Below are positions 12,056 through 22,297 of a stretch of 64,000 bases of DNA, one piece after another; within the stretch, counting starts at the first letter, position 1; each line of letters starts with the position of its first letter. This stretch comes from Pisolithus tinctorius (taxonomy: Eukaryota; Basidiomycota; Agaricomycetes; Boletales; Pisolithaceae): the NCBI GenBank assembly GCA_024663395.1, contig JANFAH010000002.1, positions 4,402,001 through 4,466,000 on the forward strand, read 5' to 3'. Position numbers and translations under genes: made by a program. The notes below the pieces were generated by a model, which was given only the letters and a program-made list of their open reading frames with translations, searched no databases and was not told where the DNA came from.

Positions 12056-12204
12056 GAAATACTGCCCCTCCATGTACATTTTTTTTTTGTGAAGATTTTA
12101 TTCCAGCGATCGTTCTCGAAAAGTCGTCCAAAATAACATGAATTACAACAACAAATGAAAAAAATACATGGCGGTATGGAAAGTACATGCAGCTACATTG
12201 TAAT

Positions 12205-13614
12205 TCAAAGCGGTCGCCCCTGATCAACACCACCTTCCCGCAGATGACCAGCGATAGATCGTTGATACTCTTGGTTGGCGACAGCTTGATGAAGAGTGGG
12301 ATTTGTGATGGATGCGTACATCATTGCCTTCTTCTCATCTACAGTAACAGTGTGCACCATAAATGCACCTACCTCAACCAGCAGTGAGGAGTCCTCAGTG
12401 GACAGAAGGGTCAGCGCCTTGGAGAGGTAGTCAACAGTATCGGTGGCGGTGGCTCCATGCTGGACGGTGGGGGCAGGGGCAGGGGCAGGTGAGGCAGCAC
12501 TCGCATTTGCACTGTCGTGGTATATCAAACTGAGGAGATCGGTCATGTGATTGACAGCACCAGTCAGACCAAACACTGCAGTCCCAGCTGAGAGTTTGGG
12601 TGGAACTGGCTGTTGATTCCTAGGAGGACCAAAGGACCAGGCAGACGACTGACCAGACCCACAAGATGGTTTATGCGATGGGGGCGGGGTAGAAGTGTAC
12701 AAAGTTGGATAGGGCCCAGAAGAAAAGGTGCGTCTCTCCTTACCAGTCCTACTGATGCTCCCTGAAGATGTGCCCAGTCCCTTCATTGGGAAGGGAGGGT
12801 ATGCTGGGATGCTGGCCAACGGTGTGCCCACCCCCTGAGTCGGGACCACAATGGATGCTGAGACGCTGGGTGATGCAGATGGCATCGGTGGATTGGGGTG
12901 CGAAGGGTTGGAAAAAAATGTGGGAAATTCAGCCATGAAGTCGATATACAGGGGATCGGGAGCTGGGTTCATGTTGCCGATATTACTGTTGGAAGGCTTG
13001 TCGAAATTACATGGCCATGTTTCTTGATCTTTGTCCTTGAGCCAATTTGTGGGCCAGTTGGATGAGGGAGCCTCCGATGGTGCATACGCATTAGCACCTT
13101 GTGCCCCTCCTGATGGGGTAATCTGTGCCATCTTCGTGTAAAATGGCCATCCCACATTTTTATAGGGCAGGATACGTTGTCTGGTCTGATGTATTCATGT
13201 TAGATGTATTGATATTGCTCAATGATAGGGGACAACATACATTGGTTGTGACATAGCTATTCCACACATTCTCTTCAGCTGGTGTGACGATATTGGCACC
13301 AAAATGTTCATCCCATGAGCCAGACCCAGAGCGTTGAATGAAGCCTTCGATGGAATTATAGATCCCTTTCAGCTAATAACGATATCAGTCAAGGCTACCA
13401 GTGTGAGGAGGATGCCACTTACCCATCACCATTTATTTTGAACCTGCTGAGCAGTTCTTGTGGGGGGCGAGTTAGGTGGAGCGATCGCAGCAGCGGCACT
13501 AGAAAATACACTGGATTTGAAGTTGCCTGTATTGCCTTGTTCCGACCGGTGTTCGATGAGGTAGTCAAGGAGAGCATGAGTCTCTGGATCAGTCCACTTG
13601 TGACTACTCATCAT
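12205..13614 (-). CDS. PIF-1 second protein, Myb/SANT-like DNA-binding
   Basis: The first exon (13614-13426) encodes KWTDPETHALLDYLIEHRSE and FKSSVFSSAAAAI, a Myb/SANT-like trihelix start. The next block (about 13375-13255) encodes LKGIYNSIEGFIQRSGSGSW and GANIVTPAEENVWNSYV. The long last exon (to 12205) starts near GWPFYTKMAQITPSGGAQG and is Ser/Pro-rich, with a conserved helical C-terminus (LSLIYHDSANA, LTLLSTEDSSLLVE). In PIF/Harbinger elements such a partner helps the transposase reach the nucleus and bind the ends; that role is inferred from the family. A short intron with a gtaagt donor separates the first two exons, and exon borders further in are approximate. Confidence 0.7.
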
Positions 13615-13785
13615 TTCTGATTCCTGATCTGATTCTAAAAGGACAAGGAGTCCAGTGATGTGTACAATGCAAAGCGTAGCAGAAGCGATACGAGCGATAA
13701 CGGGTTTGAGGTCATCATATCAATGAGCGATCATCGTTGTATAGTTGGAAGGAAGGTTAAAACTCCGCCTCGTAGTTCATGGAGC

Positions 13786-13850
13786 ATCCCGGGCATGTTA
13801 ACCAACACATGTGTCGGCAATGGGTTGTACACCAGTATCCGAACTGGCTC
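13786..13850 (-). repeat. PIF-1 right terminal inverted repeat
   Basis: It ends TCCGAACTGGCTC at 13850, the inverse of the left end. It is followed by TAA (13851-13853). Confidence 0.85.
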
Positions 13851-13853
13851 TAA

Positions 13854-14909
13854 AATCTGCTTCTTCAGTGACACCACAGCCAGTGGGGTCGGTTTTGTGA
13901 GAAGGTCTCTATACCTGCGAAGGAAGGGTCTACATTCCCCCTACAGCCAGGATCCATGCTCTGGAAAAACATCATGATACTCCATTTGCTGGTCACCCGG
14001 GATGGAAGAAAACCCTAGAGCTCATATCCCGTAACTATGTCTGGCCTGGAATGACCTCCTCCATCAAGAGCTATGTCTCAGTGTGTCACTGCTGCCAGAT
14101 GGCTAAGAGTTCTAGGGTACCCCCTGCCGGAAAACTCCTCCTGAACCCTGTTCCAGAATGGCCTTGGACCAATATCTCGGTTGACTTCATGGAGTTACCT
14201 GAGGCACAGGGTTTTGATAATGTCATGGTGGTAGTTGATAGGTTCTCAGAAGAGGTGGTCTTTGCTCCCACTACCAAAGAGGTTTCCTCACTGCAAACCA
14301 TGGAACTCTTCTGAGATCATGTGTGGCCCCAGCATGGCCTACCTTCCTCCATCATTTCTGATTGTGGTCCCCAGTTTGCTAGCACGTTCACTGCCGAACT
14401 TTGCAAGATGCTTGGGGTCAAACCCAAACTTTCTACTGCCTTTCATCCCCAGACAGATGGCCAGACAGAATGTCTTAACCAGGACTTACAGCAGTATCTC
14501 TGCCTCTTTGTCAATGACCAACAGGACTCTTGGCCTTTGTGGCTTAAGGTTGCTCAGTTCTCCTACAATAACAAGCGACAGGAGTCCACCAGCAAAAGTC
14601 CCTTCTCGGTCACCCACTCCTACACTCCCAGGATGGGCATGGAACCCTTCCTCTCCAAGGTGGAGGCCACTACGGACCATGCTGTTGATCTTGCCAAGGT
14701 CTTGGAGGACACGAGGAAGGCCCTGGACAAGGCCACAGAGTGGATGAAGGTCTCCACAGATGCTGCTCATTCTCCCACTCCCTTGTACTCTGTTGGTGAC
14801 ATGGTCTGGTTGGAAACTTCACAGATCTCCCTTTCAGGTTGCCCCTCCAGGAAACTTACTGAATGATGGATCGGCCCTTACAAGGTTGTTTCACTCAAAC
14901 CCAATGTGG
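13854..14909 (+). pseudogene. Gypsy-1 integrase
   Basis: Continues the Gypsy-1 polyprotein after PIF-1. The zinc-binding HHCC region is HHDTPFAGHPGW through CHCCQMAKSS. The DDE core has VDFMELP (first Asp), GLPSSIISDCGPQFAS (second) and HPQTDGQTECLNQDLQQYL (Glu). The C-terminal region has YNNKRQESTSKSPF and the GDMVWLETSQI block. Frame breaks are single TGA codons at Arg positions (for example after TMELF). It is interrupted at 14909 by NCG-LTR copy c just after the KPN residues; the frame resumes at 16720. TSD halves are GTGG (14906-14909) and GCAG (16720-16723), both one CG transition from GCGG. Confidence 0.9.
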
Positions 14910-16719
14910 TGTGAGTCAAAGTGTGGTTCAGTGGTGGAAACCAACCAAAACCAACACAAAAGACAAAAAGAGCGAGTGGTGGTGTGCCTATGTGGTACCT
15001 AGATGGTGGGACCTGTTTGTTGAAGGGGTTTTTGTGAGCTACAACACTCAAAGATGAGTGCTGAGGATTGGGGATGCTTCTGATGAAGAAGGAGCAGGAA
15101 TGCGATAGGATGTGATAGGGTAGACTGCTGTCAGCCTACAGAAGGATGGATGATGACTTAATTTGATGTCCTAAGCTGCACTGAGCTCAGGGAGGGCTTG
15201 GAGCGAAGTATATTGGTGATAGACAAGGATAAGCGAAGTAGATGATAGTTAGACCCTTAATAAAGTCTCAACTATCGAAGCTGCTGAATGAATTTACTGA
15301 GAGATGATAAATTGCGAGCAAGAGGGGCTCTCTGATGTCTTCTTTTTTAGCTATCTAAGTACAGTGATTATATACAGTACAGGGGCATTGCCTATGGAAA
15401 ACAAGGTGCAAACACTTGGTAAGTGATTGGTAACTGATGAGTAAGGAATGTAAGCAGTGGGTAATTGTCTTAGAAAGCATTGGTGAGCATTGGTAAGGAT
15501 AAGTAAGCCAAAAGGCAAAGAATCAGTAAGCAAGGCCAAAAGACTGGTAAGTATTGGCAATAAGTGAGTCAAAGACAGTCAGGATGTCAAAGTATGAGTC
15601 AAGTAAAGTCAGAAACTGGGAAAGCGCACTGGAATCGCATTAGGGGGAGGCTGTGCATGTCACATCTCAAAGGGATCGCTTCTAGGCCAAGGTAGGATGA
15701 CAGAGAGGCAGCGCTGATCTGATGCTGATATAGTACATCCAAAAGTGGACAGGGTGAGTCAGATGTCAACAGGGGTCAAGCTTTGGGGGTCTGTGGGGTG
15801 ACAGGAGCATAGGGGATTGCAACTTTCCCCCCCCAAACCATCCTCTCAGTGAAGCAAATAAAAACTTCATGAATGAGGCTCTGATGGAAGAGAGGATGAA
15901 GGGGGAGCGTCTTCTGCTGTATCTTGCAACAAGGAGGCAAGATGTGTATCATACTCATCATGGATGTGATCAGGGAGAGTAGAGAACAGTAGATTATACT
16001 GTAGCTGTCGCAATTTTGGAAGAATGATGGATGAGACTGGTATGAAGACATTGCAGGGAGCAGGGAGGAAGGATCCATATGCTTCTTGGACTGGAGAGAC
16101 CGAAATGACCACATAAGACCTTTCCAAGTGAATGACAGACCTGAGGCGACCAAAGAATGTCCTCCTAGAGGTCATACTGACAAAAAGAATGTGCTGTCCA
16201 AGCTGGATGGGCTGAGAGGGGGCAGACGAGGATGGGATGTACCAGGACACTTCAGGATGGAAGCTGGTAGGAACTCCTGGTAGATATACATAGCCATGGT
16301 CCCTAGCAAAGGGGACAAGCGAAATGATTGATGTGGAGGCAGCCATATCAGAAGAATTAGCGAAATGAGCATCTTTTGGAGGGAGTGCTGTAGAAACGTG
16401 TGGAGTGCGCAAATCCTTTCCAATTTTGGAAGGTAGGATCGCGTAGCTGAGCACTACAAGCGAGTGTGGGAATGGTTTCGGTATCTGCAGAAACGGTGGA
16501 GATATGTCAAAAACCAGAATGCCATACACAGGCGCTTAAGAATTTTGACCAGCACTTAACTTGCTTTCTCCTTTTTCTTTGGCATTGATGACTTGTTCTT
16601 GTGCAAGGGATGACTGCCAACATTTCTGGCTGTCCTTCTTCACATGAGAGCTATGGTCTTCATCTCCATTCATCTGCTGCATCCATGTCCACCTCACCAA
16701 ACACCTTTGGTGTGTGACA
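14910..16719 (-). mobile_element. NCG-LTR copy c, full length, subfamily II
   Basis: 1810 bases, TGTGAGTCAAAG...GGTGTGTGACA on the plus strand. The target in Gypsy-1 integrase was GCGG, read today as GTGG and GCAG on the two sides. It belongs to the same subfamily as copies g and h: tail AACCAACCAAAACCAACACAAAAG, promoter region CTGTATATAA in sense. It carries the longest uninterrupted internal ORF of the family (220 codons). Confidence 0.92.
15867..16529 (-). CDS. NCG-LTR internal ORF, longest version (unknown function)
   Basis: 220 codons, starting MYGILVFDISPPF and ending PSEPHS. It contains DAHFANSSDMAASTSIISL, ARDHGYVYLPGVPTSF, VSMTSRRTFFGRLRSV, SYVVISVSPVQEAYGSFLPAP and HDEYDTHLASLLQD. 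The first third corresponds to a different reading frame in subfamily I copies, which have one extra base near the DAHF block; here both parts are one frame. No signal peptide, membrane segment or known domain is evident. Conservation of the second two-thirds between subfamilies, mostly by codon-compatible changes, hints at past coding, but simple DNA relatedness could explain it. Confidence 0.4.
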   Translation of the reverse strand: MYGILVFDISPPFLQIPKPFPHSLVVLSYAILPSKIGKDLRTPHVSTALPPKDAHFANSSDMAASTSIISLVPFARDHGYVYLPGVPTSFHPEVSWYIPSSSAPSQPIQLGQHILFVSMTSRRTFFGRLRSVIHLERSYVVISVSPVQEAYGSFLPAPCNVFIPVSSIILPKLRQLQYNLLFSTLPDHIHDEYDTHLASLLQDTAEDAPPSSSLPSEPHS

Positions 16720-17136
16720 GCAGTAGAGTTGAAACTTCCGGAAACTCTCAAAATCCATCTGGTCGTTAATGTTTCTCGGGTCAAACCATACAAGGGACCC
16801 TTGGAGGGGCAGATCGTCACTCACCCAGGACTGGTGGTAGGACATGAGGGCAACAAGGAGTTTGAGGTTGACTATATTGCTGATTCTCAGTTGAAGAAGA
16901 GTAAGCTCGAGTATCTTGTCCATTGGAAGGGCTACCACGATGAGGATCACACCTGGGAACCTGAATCTGCCTTAAAGTCTGCTCCTGGCACTGTCAAGGA
17001 ATTCCACTGCTGCCACCCCTCTGCCCCTTGTAAACTCCATGGCATGGACTCCTCCCTTTTCTCCTCTCTCTTCCAACCCCTGGAGAGCTTCACTGACACT
17101 GTCCCTACCTTCAATCGCCTGGAAGTCAATTTCTAA
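16720..17136 (+). pseudogene. Gypsy-1 integrase tail and chromodomain
   Basis: The frame resumes after copy c with AVELKLPETLKIHLVVNVSRVKPY, the end of the integrase C-terminal domain. It continues with a chromodomain: EFEVDYIADSQLKKSKLEYLVHWKGY, then HTWEPESAL. The protein ends LEVNF at the TAA of 17134-17136. A chromodomain at the integrase C-terminus marks the chromovirus clade, where it steers integration to modified chromatin. A polypurine tract (AAGGAGGGGATAG) and the 3' LTR follow immediately. Confidence 0.9.
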
Positions 17137-17147
17137 GGAGGGGATAG

Positions 17148-17539
17148 TGTTACAATTCGTACTCTTTTCTTTTCTTCCCTTCTCTTTCATCTTATCTAAT
17201 CTTTTGGTCTTATCTTATCTCCTGGACTCGGTCCAGACTCCAGCCTAGACCTCACCTCACCTTTACCATGTGCTCTCCATCTAGTACGTTCCACTCCACT
17301 ATGATATCATTATGACATCACTATGATGTCACAGATCTCATGTATGCCTCACTGTTACCTCATGTATCTTAGTATAAATACTGTTGCTCAATCACCCAAC
17401 TAGCTCCAAGCTAGTTCATTTGGGTCTACAAGTCCTAAAGTCACCTGCTTCTAAGACATTTCCTCCCTTTCTCTTCTCTTTTCTTCTTTTGATTCTTGGT
17501 GTGAGCCTACAACAAACCCTGTTGTTAGGTCTCGTCACA
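17148..17539 (+). mobile_element. Gypsy-1 3' LTR
   Basis: 392 bases, TGTTACAATTCG...GTCTCGTCACA, preceded by a polypurine tract. A TATA box (tataaata) lies at 17373-17380. It matches the LTR at 33618-33987 on the minus strand. The flank GTTTC (17540-17544) equals the flank of that other LTR (33988-33992 read on the minus strand), which makes the two the ends of a single insertion now split by the inversion. Confidence 0.93.
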
Positions 17540-17970
17540 GTTTCCTTCTTGCTCTGGTGTCAGGCTCCTCGCTGTGTGTTGATTGCACAGCCAGTATAGC
17601 CTTCACTTCCCTGTTGAACTCCCATCATATGACACCATATGACTCTTTCTAATTTCATTGTTTACTGCTGTGGATACTTGCCATCACCTTGGTGTGACCT
17701 GTATGGTACTCTTGTCCTGAGTTATTTAAACAGCCATACCATACTTTGTATCCTCAGTTTTTTGATAGCTTGCAACTCAGCTTATTCCTCCAACTCATAT
17801 TCTGGTTCCTCCACATCTGTCAACTCTGTCACTGTTACCAGAAGGAACCTCTGCCCAAATACTTGTTGGTAACACTGAGCCATAGGGGTTACAATAAGTT
17901 CAGCCTGTAGACTCCCACCCTTGCCTTTGTGCCTAGTCCATTTGATGAAGTCACTGGCTCAGGCATAACA
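17540..17970 (+). mobile_element. Gypsy-2 3' LTR, distal part
   Basis: This matches the distal part of the Gypsy-2 5' LTR (44173-43743, minus strand) and ends GGCATAACA. The proximal part is at 33988-34237 (minus). Gypsy-1 is inserted between the two, at GTTTC. The uninterrupted site is visible in the 5' LTR at 44169-44173. The flank after the LTR is TTGCC (17971-17975), identical in sense to the flank of the 5' LTR (44419-44423). Confidence 0.92.
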
Positions 17971-17975
17971 TTGCC

Positions 17976-18499
17976 CCTGACTGGTGAAATGGTGAAAAGT
18001 GACCTTTTGATGGTATTGAGGGCATGAGGGATGGGAAAATATGATTACATAATAAACCACATGATGTTCCAGATGATTTGTCAGCATGTCACAATGACAA
18101 ACATTGGATTTGTACCATTAAGCCTCCTCCCTCTTTTACCACAACTCATGAAATCATCTTTCTAGCACACATGGTCATTTTTTATCAAATACTGGTGGCC
18201 ACTACAGTACCACCAGTATAATATGCTCCCAGAACCATCAGTCCCTTAAAAAACCTGCTGTCAGTTGTTCCCTGCACTGTTTCCCCACCCATGCCTGATG
18301 TGTTCTGGGACTAACCAGTACTTGGAAGGCTGAAAATGTGATGGAGGTCCATCTGGCACTTCAGAACATGATGGACAAACCAATCCCCCCTCAACCAATA
18401 CATTTCTGCCACAGGGACACTGGCACAGCAGTTGGGGTGAGACCAAACCTCCTTGTGCACCAAGCACCATAAGCAGTTTCACTAAGCAGATATGCCTAC
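17976..18499 (+). pseudogene. Decayed LTR-like sequence and Copia-1 RNase H start
   Basis: The last about 100 bases encode AVSLSRYAY, which continues across the Gypsy-3 insertion as LLDGGTISWALWKQ at 25670 onward, i.e. a Ty1/Copia RNase H interrupted by Gypsy-3. The earlier part (17976 to about 18300) has no frame. Its inverted continuation, by the inversion model, is 44424-44565, which resembles the LTR of Gypsy-3, so this may be an older related LTR. Confidence 0.5.
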
Positions 18500-18950
18500 T
18501 GTTATGTTTCACCCCTGTTTTTCCTCTTGTCACTGTACATTTACCTTGTGTTTGATCTGTTGGGCTGTCTTTCCTTTTAGAGCCATCTTCTCCCAGATCT
18601 GATGGCTCTCTATTTCCACCACTAGCATTATTTGTTTCATACATGCTTGGGATGTGTGTCACTATTGTTCAACCAATAGCATAGTTACCTCATTACATGT
18701 GGATGCCTCATGGTCCATTCCCTTGTAGTATTTAGGCTGTCAGCTCAAGTCCTGGAAACCCAGACTTGAGCTGCTCAATCATATGCAGTGTTCTCTCAGA
18801 ACTTCACCCTCAGTGTCCCTAACATGGACCACTCTTACTGGCATTGACTAAATCCTTTGTTGTTTATGAAGGTTACTGCAGCCATTGCTCAGTAGAAACC
18901 CATAGTCTGTTTGAGCTCTCCCTATGTCTTGACTTTGGTTGAGTGTAACA
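18500..18950 (+). mobile_element. Gypsy-3 5' LTR
   Basis: 451 bases, starting TGTTATGTTTCACC and ending GAGTGTAACA. Nearly identical to 25218-25669; differences are mostly C/T or G/A. Confidence 0.93.
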
Positions 18951-19031
18951 AAAGCTCAAGTCTACCAGCCTTTGGCTGAATTGGTCACTGTTTAATGCAC
19001 CACCATGAACCCCTGAAATAACCGATGTTGG

Positions 19032-20153
19032 GTGCCATTGCAACCCACTTGCAAAGAATTGTCCTCAGACAAAGAACAGGAGAGCACTGTCACTGACACC
19101 TCCTCCAATGAACCTGAACAACCAGATAGAGGATTCACCTCTGGTATCCTCTCAAAGCTTTTCACTCAGTCCCTTGCCACACTTGGTACTCCCATCCCAC
19201 CAGTACCTGCCACCACCTTTCCCACACCCCTGCCCCCACCCCAGAACATGATGTCTGGTTCATTGTTGAAGGCTACAGTCAGCAATGCTACCATCAAAGC
19301 CACAGAACTGAAGATTGGTGCTCCATCTGATTTTGATGGAGACCAGAAGAACACCATGAGTTGGCTGTACTCTGTACAGACCTATCTCTTGGTAAATGAA
19401 GAGATTTATGACACTGACACCAAGAAGGTCATCTATGCCCTGTCATATATGAAGAAAGGTGTTGCTCATTCCTGGGCAGCCACCTTCCAGAAAACATCTC
19501 TGGAAAAGACACCCCCAAGTTTCAGCTCCTTTGCTGATTTTACCAAAGACTTTAAGAACTCATTCACCTCCTCTGACACTGCTGGTACTGCAATTGCCAA
19601 GTTGCATACCATGAAACAAAAGGACTCAGTAGAACAATATATTACTGACTTCCAAACTGCTGCTGCCAACTCTACCATCATGGAAGATGTTGCTTTGATC
19701 AAGTTCTTCTCACAAGGACTCACACCCTTCATCACAAACCACATCCACATGATGGAAACCACTCCCACAAAGATCACTGAGTGGTACATGCAGGCACCAA
19801 AGTTCGATGCAAAATGGAGAAAAGTGAATGAATTCTCTGGAAAAAAGGAGAAGAGAATGTTCTATCCCAAGAACAATCTTGCTGAAGAAAAAGATCCAAA
19901 TGCCATGGACATGGATGGAGTGAGACTCTCCAAAGAAGAAAGAGACCATCACATCAAAGAAGGAAGATGTTTCAGTTGTGGAAACAAAGGACACCTCTCT
20001 CAAGAATGTCCAGACAAAGGGAAAACCCCCCAGAAGAAGGTGAAAAAGATCTGCAAAATTGTGGAGGTCAAAGAAAGTGATGATGAAGAAAAAGTTGCTG
20101 GTCCTTCCATTGCCTTGGTAAACATCGCTAGGGCACTTGGAAAGGATTTTTAG
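19032..20153 (+). CDS. Gypsy-3 Gag with zinc knuckle
   Basis: 373 codons, uninterrupted. After a Ser/Pro-rich N-terminus, the capsid-like region spans roughly residues 95-260 (DFDGDQKNTMSWLYSVQTYL, KGVAHSWAATF, TSSDTAGTAIAKLHTMKQKD, EQYITDFQTAA). A CCHC zinc knuckle is near residue 315 (CFSCGNKGHLSQEC). The C-terminus is charged. It would form the retrotransposon particle and bind its RNA. It is the only long open frame of Gypsy-3, in contrast to the broken pol. The start was taken as the first ATG that keeps the whole domain. Confidence 0.85.
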   Translation: MPLQPTCKELSSDKEQESTVTDTSSNEPEQPDRGFTSGILSKLFTQSLATLGTPIPPVPATTFPTPLPPPQNMMSGSLLKATVSNATIKATELKIGAPSDFDGDQKNTMSWLYSVQTYLLVNEEIYDTDTKKVIYALSYMKKGVAHSWAATFQKTSLEKTPPSFSSFADFTKDFKNSFTSSDTAGTAIAKLHTMKQKDSVEQYITDFQTAAANSTIMEDVALIKFFSQGLTPFITNHIHMMETTPTKITEWYMQAPKFDAKWRKVNEFSGKKEKRMFYPKNNLAEEKDPNAMDMDGVRLSKEERDHHIKEGRCFSCGNKGHLSQECPDKGKTPQKKVKKICKIVEVKESDDEEKVAGPSIALVNIARALGKDF

Positions 20154-20167
20154 AAGGGAACTCTGCA

Positions 20168-22257
20168 TTGACACCAGACATTCCCCACACTAAGGACAGT
20201 TCTATTTCTGTTGCACCTGTACTAGTATCTTCTACCCCAGATTGTACTATGCAAATCCCTGTTACCCTTTACACATCAGAAAGAACTGGAAAAGTCATCA
20301 ACACCACTGCACTGGTTGACTCTGGTGCCAAAATATCCTGCATTGACTAGGGATTTGTGTGAAAGCACTGGATCCCTACTCAATGACTCAAAGAACCCAT
20401 CCTCACCAAAAATGCAGATGGAACCCAGAACTCCAAGGGAAAGTTCCTGTTTTCTGCCACTCTGTATTTCAAGATCAAAGGACTCGTCCATCAGTCCTTC
20501 TTTCACATCATCAACTGTGGAATGGAAAATGTCATCCTAGGCCTTTCTTGGCTTCAAGAAAACAATCCTGTTGTTGACTGGAGAATGGGGACCTTCTCCA
20601 TTGGTGAAAAGACTGACAGGTCTAAAGAATTAAAATGCAACATCTCTTCTGTTGCAGTTGAAGAACCCACTGTGAATCTTGTGTCCCTTGCTGAAAAGAA
20701 AGGGATAAACAAATTCATGGATTATGAAGAACCTGAAGATGAAACCATCTGTGCACACTTTGTGATGTCAGTTGGGAAACTTGTAGAAGAAGCCAAGAAG
20801 ATTAATCCAAACAATAGTCTTCTTCAAAAGATCACCATGGCTACTGAGTTAGCCCAAGAACACAAAAAGAAACCAAAGGCCATTCTCCCTGAGGACTATA
20901 AAGACTTTGCCTCAGTTTTTGAGAAACCCTCCAATGGAGTTTTACCTCCATCATGACCCTATGACCATGCCATCAACCTTGTTGAGGACTTTGTCCCCAA
21001 GGTGGCTAAGGCATATCCACTCTCCCCCTCTGAAAGGGAGTCTGCAGAGAAATTCATCGAAGAAAACCTTTGAGAAGGAAAGATCCACCCTTCAAAGTCT
21101 CCCCAAGCTGCACCCTTCTTCTTTGTTGGAAAGAAAGATGGCTCCCTTCATCCCTGCCAAGATTATTGATATCTGAACAAAAACACGGTGAAGGACACAG
21201 ACCCCCTTCCCCTTATTTCAGATCTTGTTGATAAACTTAAGGGAGCATCTATCTTCACAAAGAAGGATGTAAGATTGGGCTACAATAACATCCACATCAG
21301 GGAAGGAGACCAGTGGAAAGCTGCATTTATCATGCATAAAGGACTCTTCAAACCAACCATTATGTTCTTTGGGTTGTGCAACCCCCCCACTACCTTCCAA
21401 CAATTCATGAATGACTTTTTCTGAGATATGATCGCTGAAGGATGGTTGGTCATCTACATGGATGACCTCCTTATCTTCTCCACTGACCCAGAAGAACATA
21501 AGCAGAGAACTTGTCATGTTCTTGAACAAATGAGGGAGCTATTGCTTCCCCTCAAATTAGAAAAATGCCATTTCAATCTGACTGAGGTTGAATACCTTGG
21601 AATGATCATTAAAGAAAACACTGTCACCATGGATCCTGTTAAAGTCCAAGGCATTGCAGAATGACCTGTCCCAAAGAAGGTTAAGGATGTACAATCCTTC
21701 TTAGGTTTTGCAAACTTCTACCAAAGATTCGTCCTGTATTATTCTGACATTGCCCAACCACTGATCGACCTGACCAAGAAAACAACTGCTTGGGAATGGT
21801 CAAAGAAATGCCAGACCGCCTTTGAACTCCTGAAAAGGATCTTCATGGCACAACTGACCCTTTGAATGCCAGACACCTCCTGACCATTCACAATAATGAC
21901 TGACATGTCAAAGTACACAACTGGAGGCATTCTCCTTCAAGAGGATTCCAATGGCCAGTGGCAACCCTGTGCCTTCATCTCTCAATCATTTAACCCTGCA
22001 GAAAGAAATTACAACATCTACAATAGAGAACTGCTTGGGGTTATCTGAGGTTTGAAGTCCTGGAGGCATCACCTCCATGGATCACTGTTCCTGGTCAAGG
22101 TCTTCACTGACCACAAGAATTTGACACCACAGAACCTGAATCATCATCAAGCGTAATGGCTCTTGGACCTTGCAGACTTTGATCTACAACTCGAACATGT
22201 CCCAGGAAAAGACCTGGCCACTCCAGACACACTCTCCCACCAACCTGACCATGTTCC

Positions 22258-22297
<40 letters not shown>

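Larger units (their letters stand above)
10489..13853 (+). mobile_element. PIF-1, a complete PIF/Harbinger transposon
   Basis: The element occupies 10492-13850, flanked by TAA at 10489-10491 and 13851-13853; the TWA triplet is the expected PIF/Harbinger TSD. The terminal inverted repeats begin GAGCCAGTTCGGA. The right end is the reverse complement with one mismatch and an internal 10-base duplication difference. The element interrupts Gypsy-1 between RNase H and integrase, and removing it restores the Gypsy frame (TALKSAS). It carries two divergent genes: a DDE transposase (plus) and a Myb/SANT-like DNA-binding protein (minus). It retains many CG dinucleotides that surrounding elements have lost, so it is probably the youngest insertion here. 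Confidence 0.95.

Noticed and set aside
17875..17970. Sequence after GGTAACA taken as flanking DNA beyond the Gypsy-2 LTR
   Set aside because: The same sequence follows in the other LTR up to GGCATAACA, and only that end gives matching TSDs (TTGCC), so it is part of the LTR.
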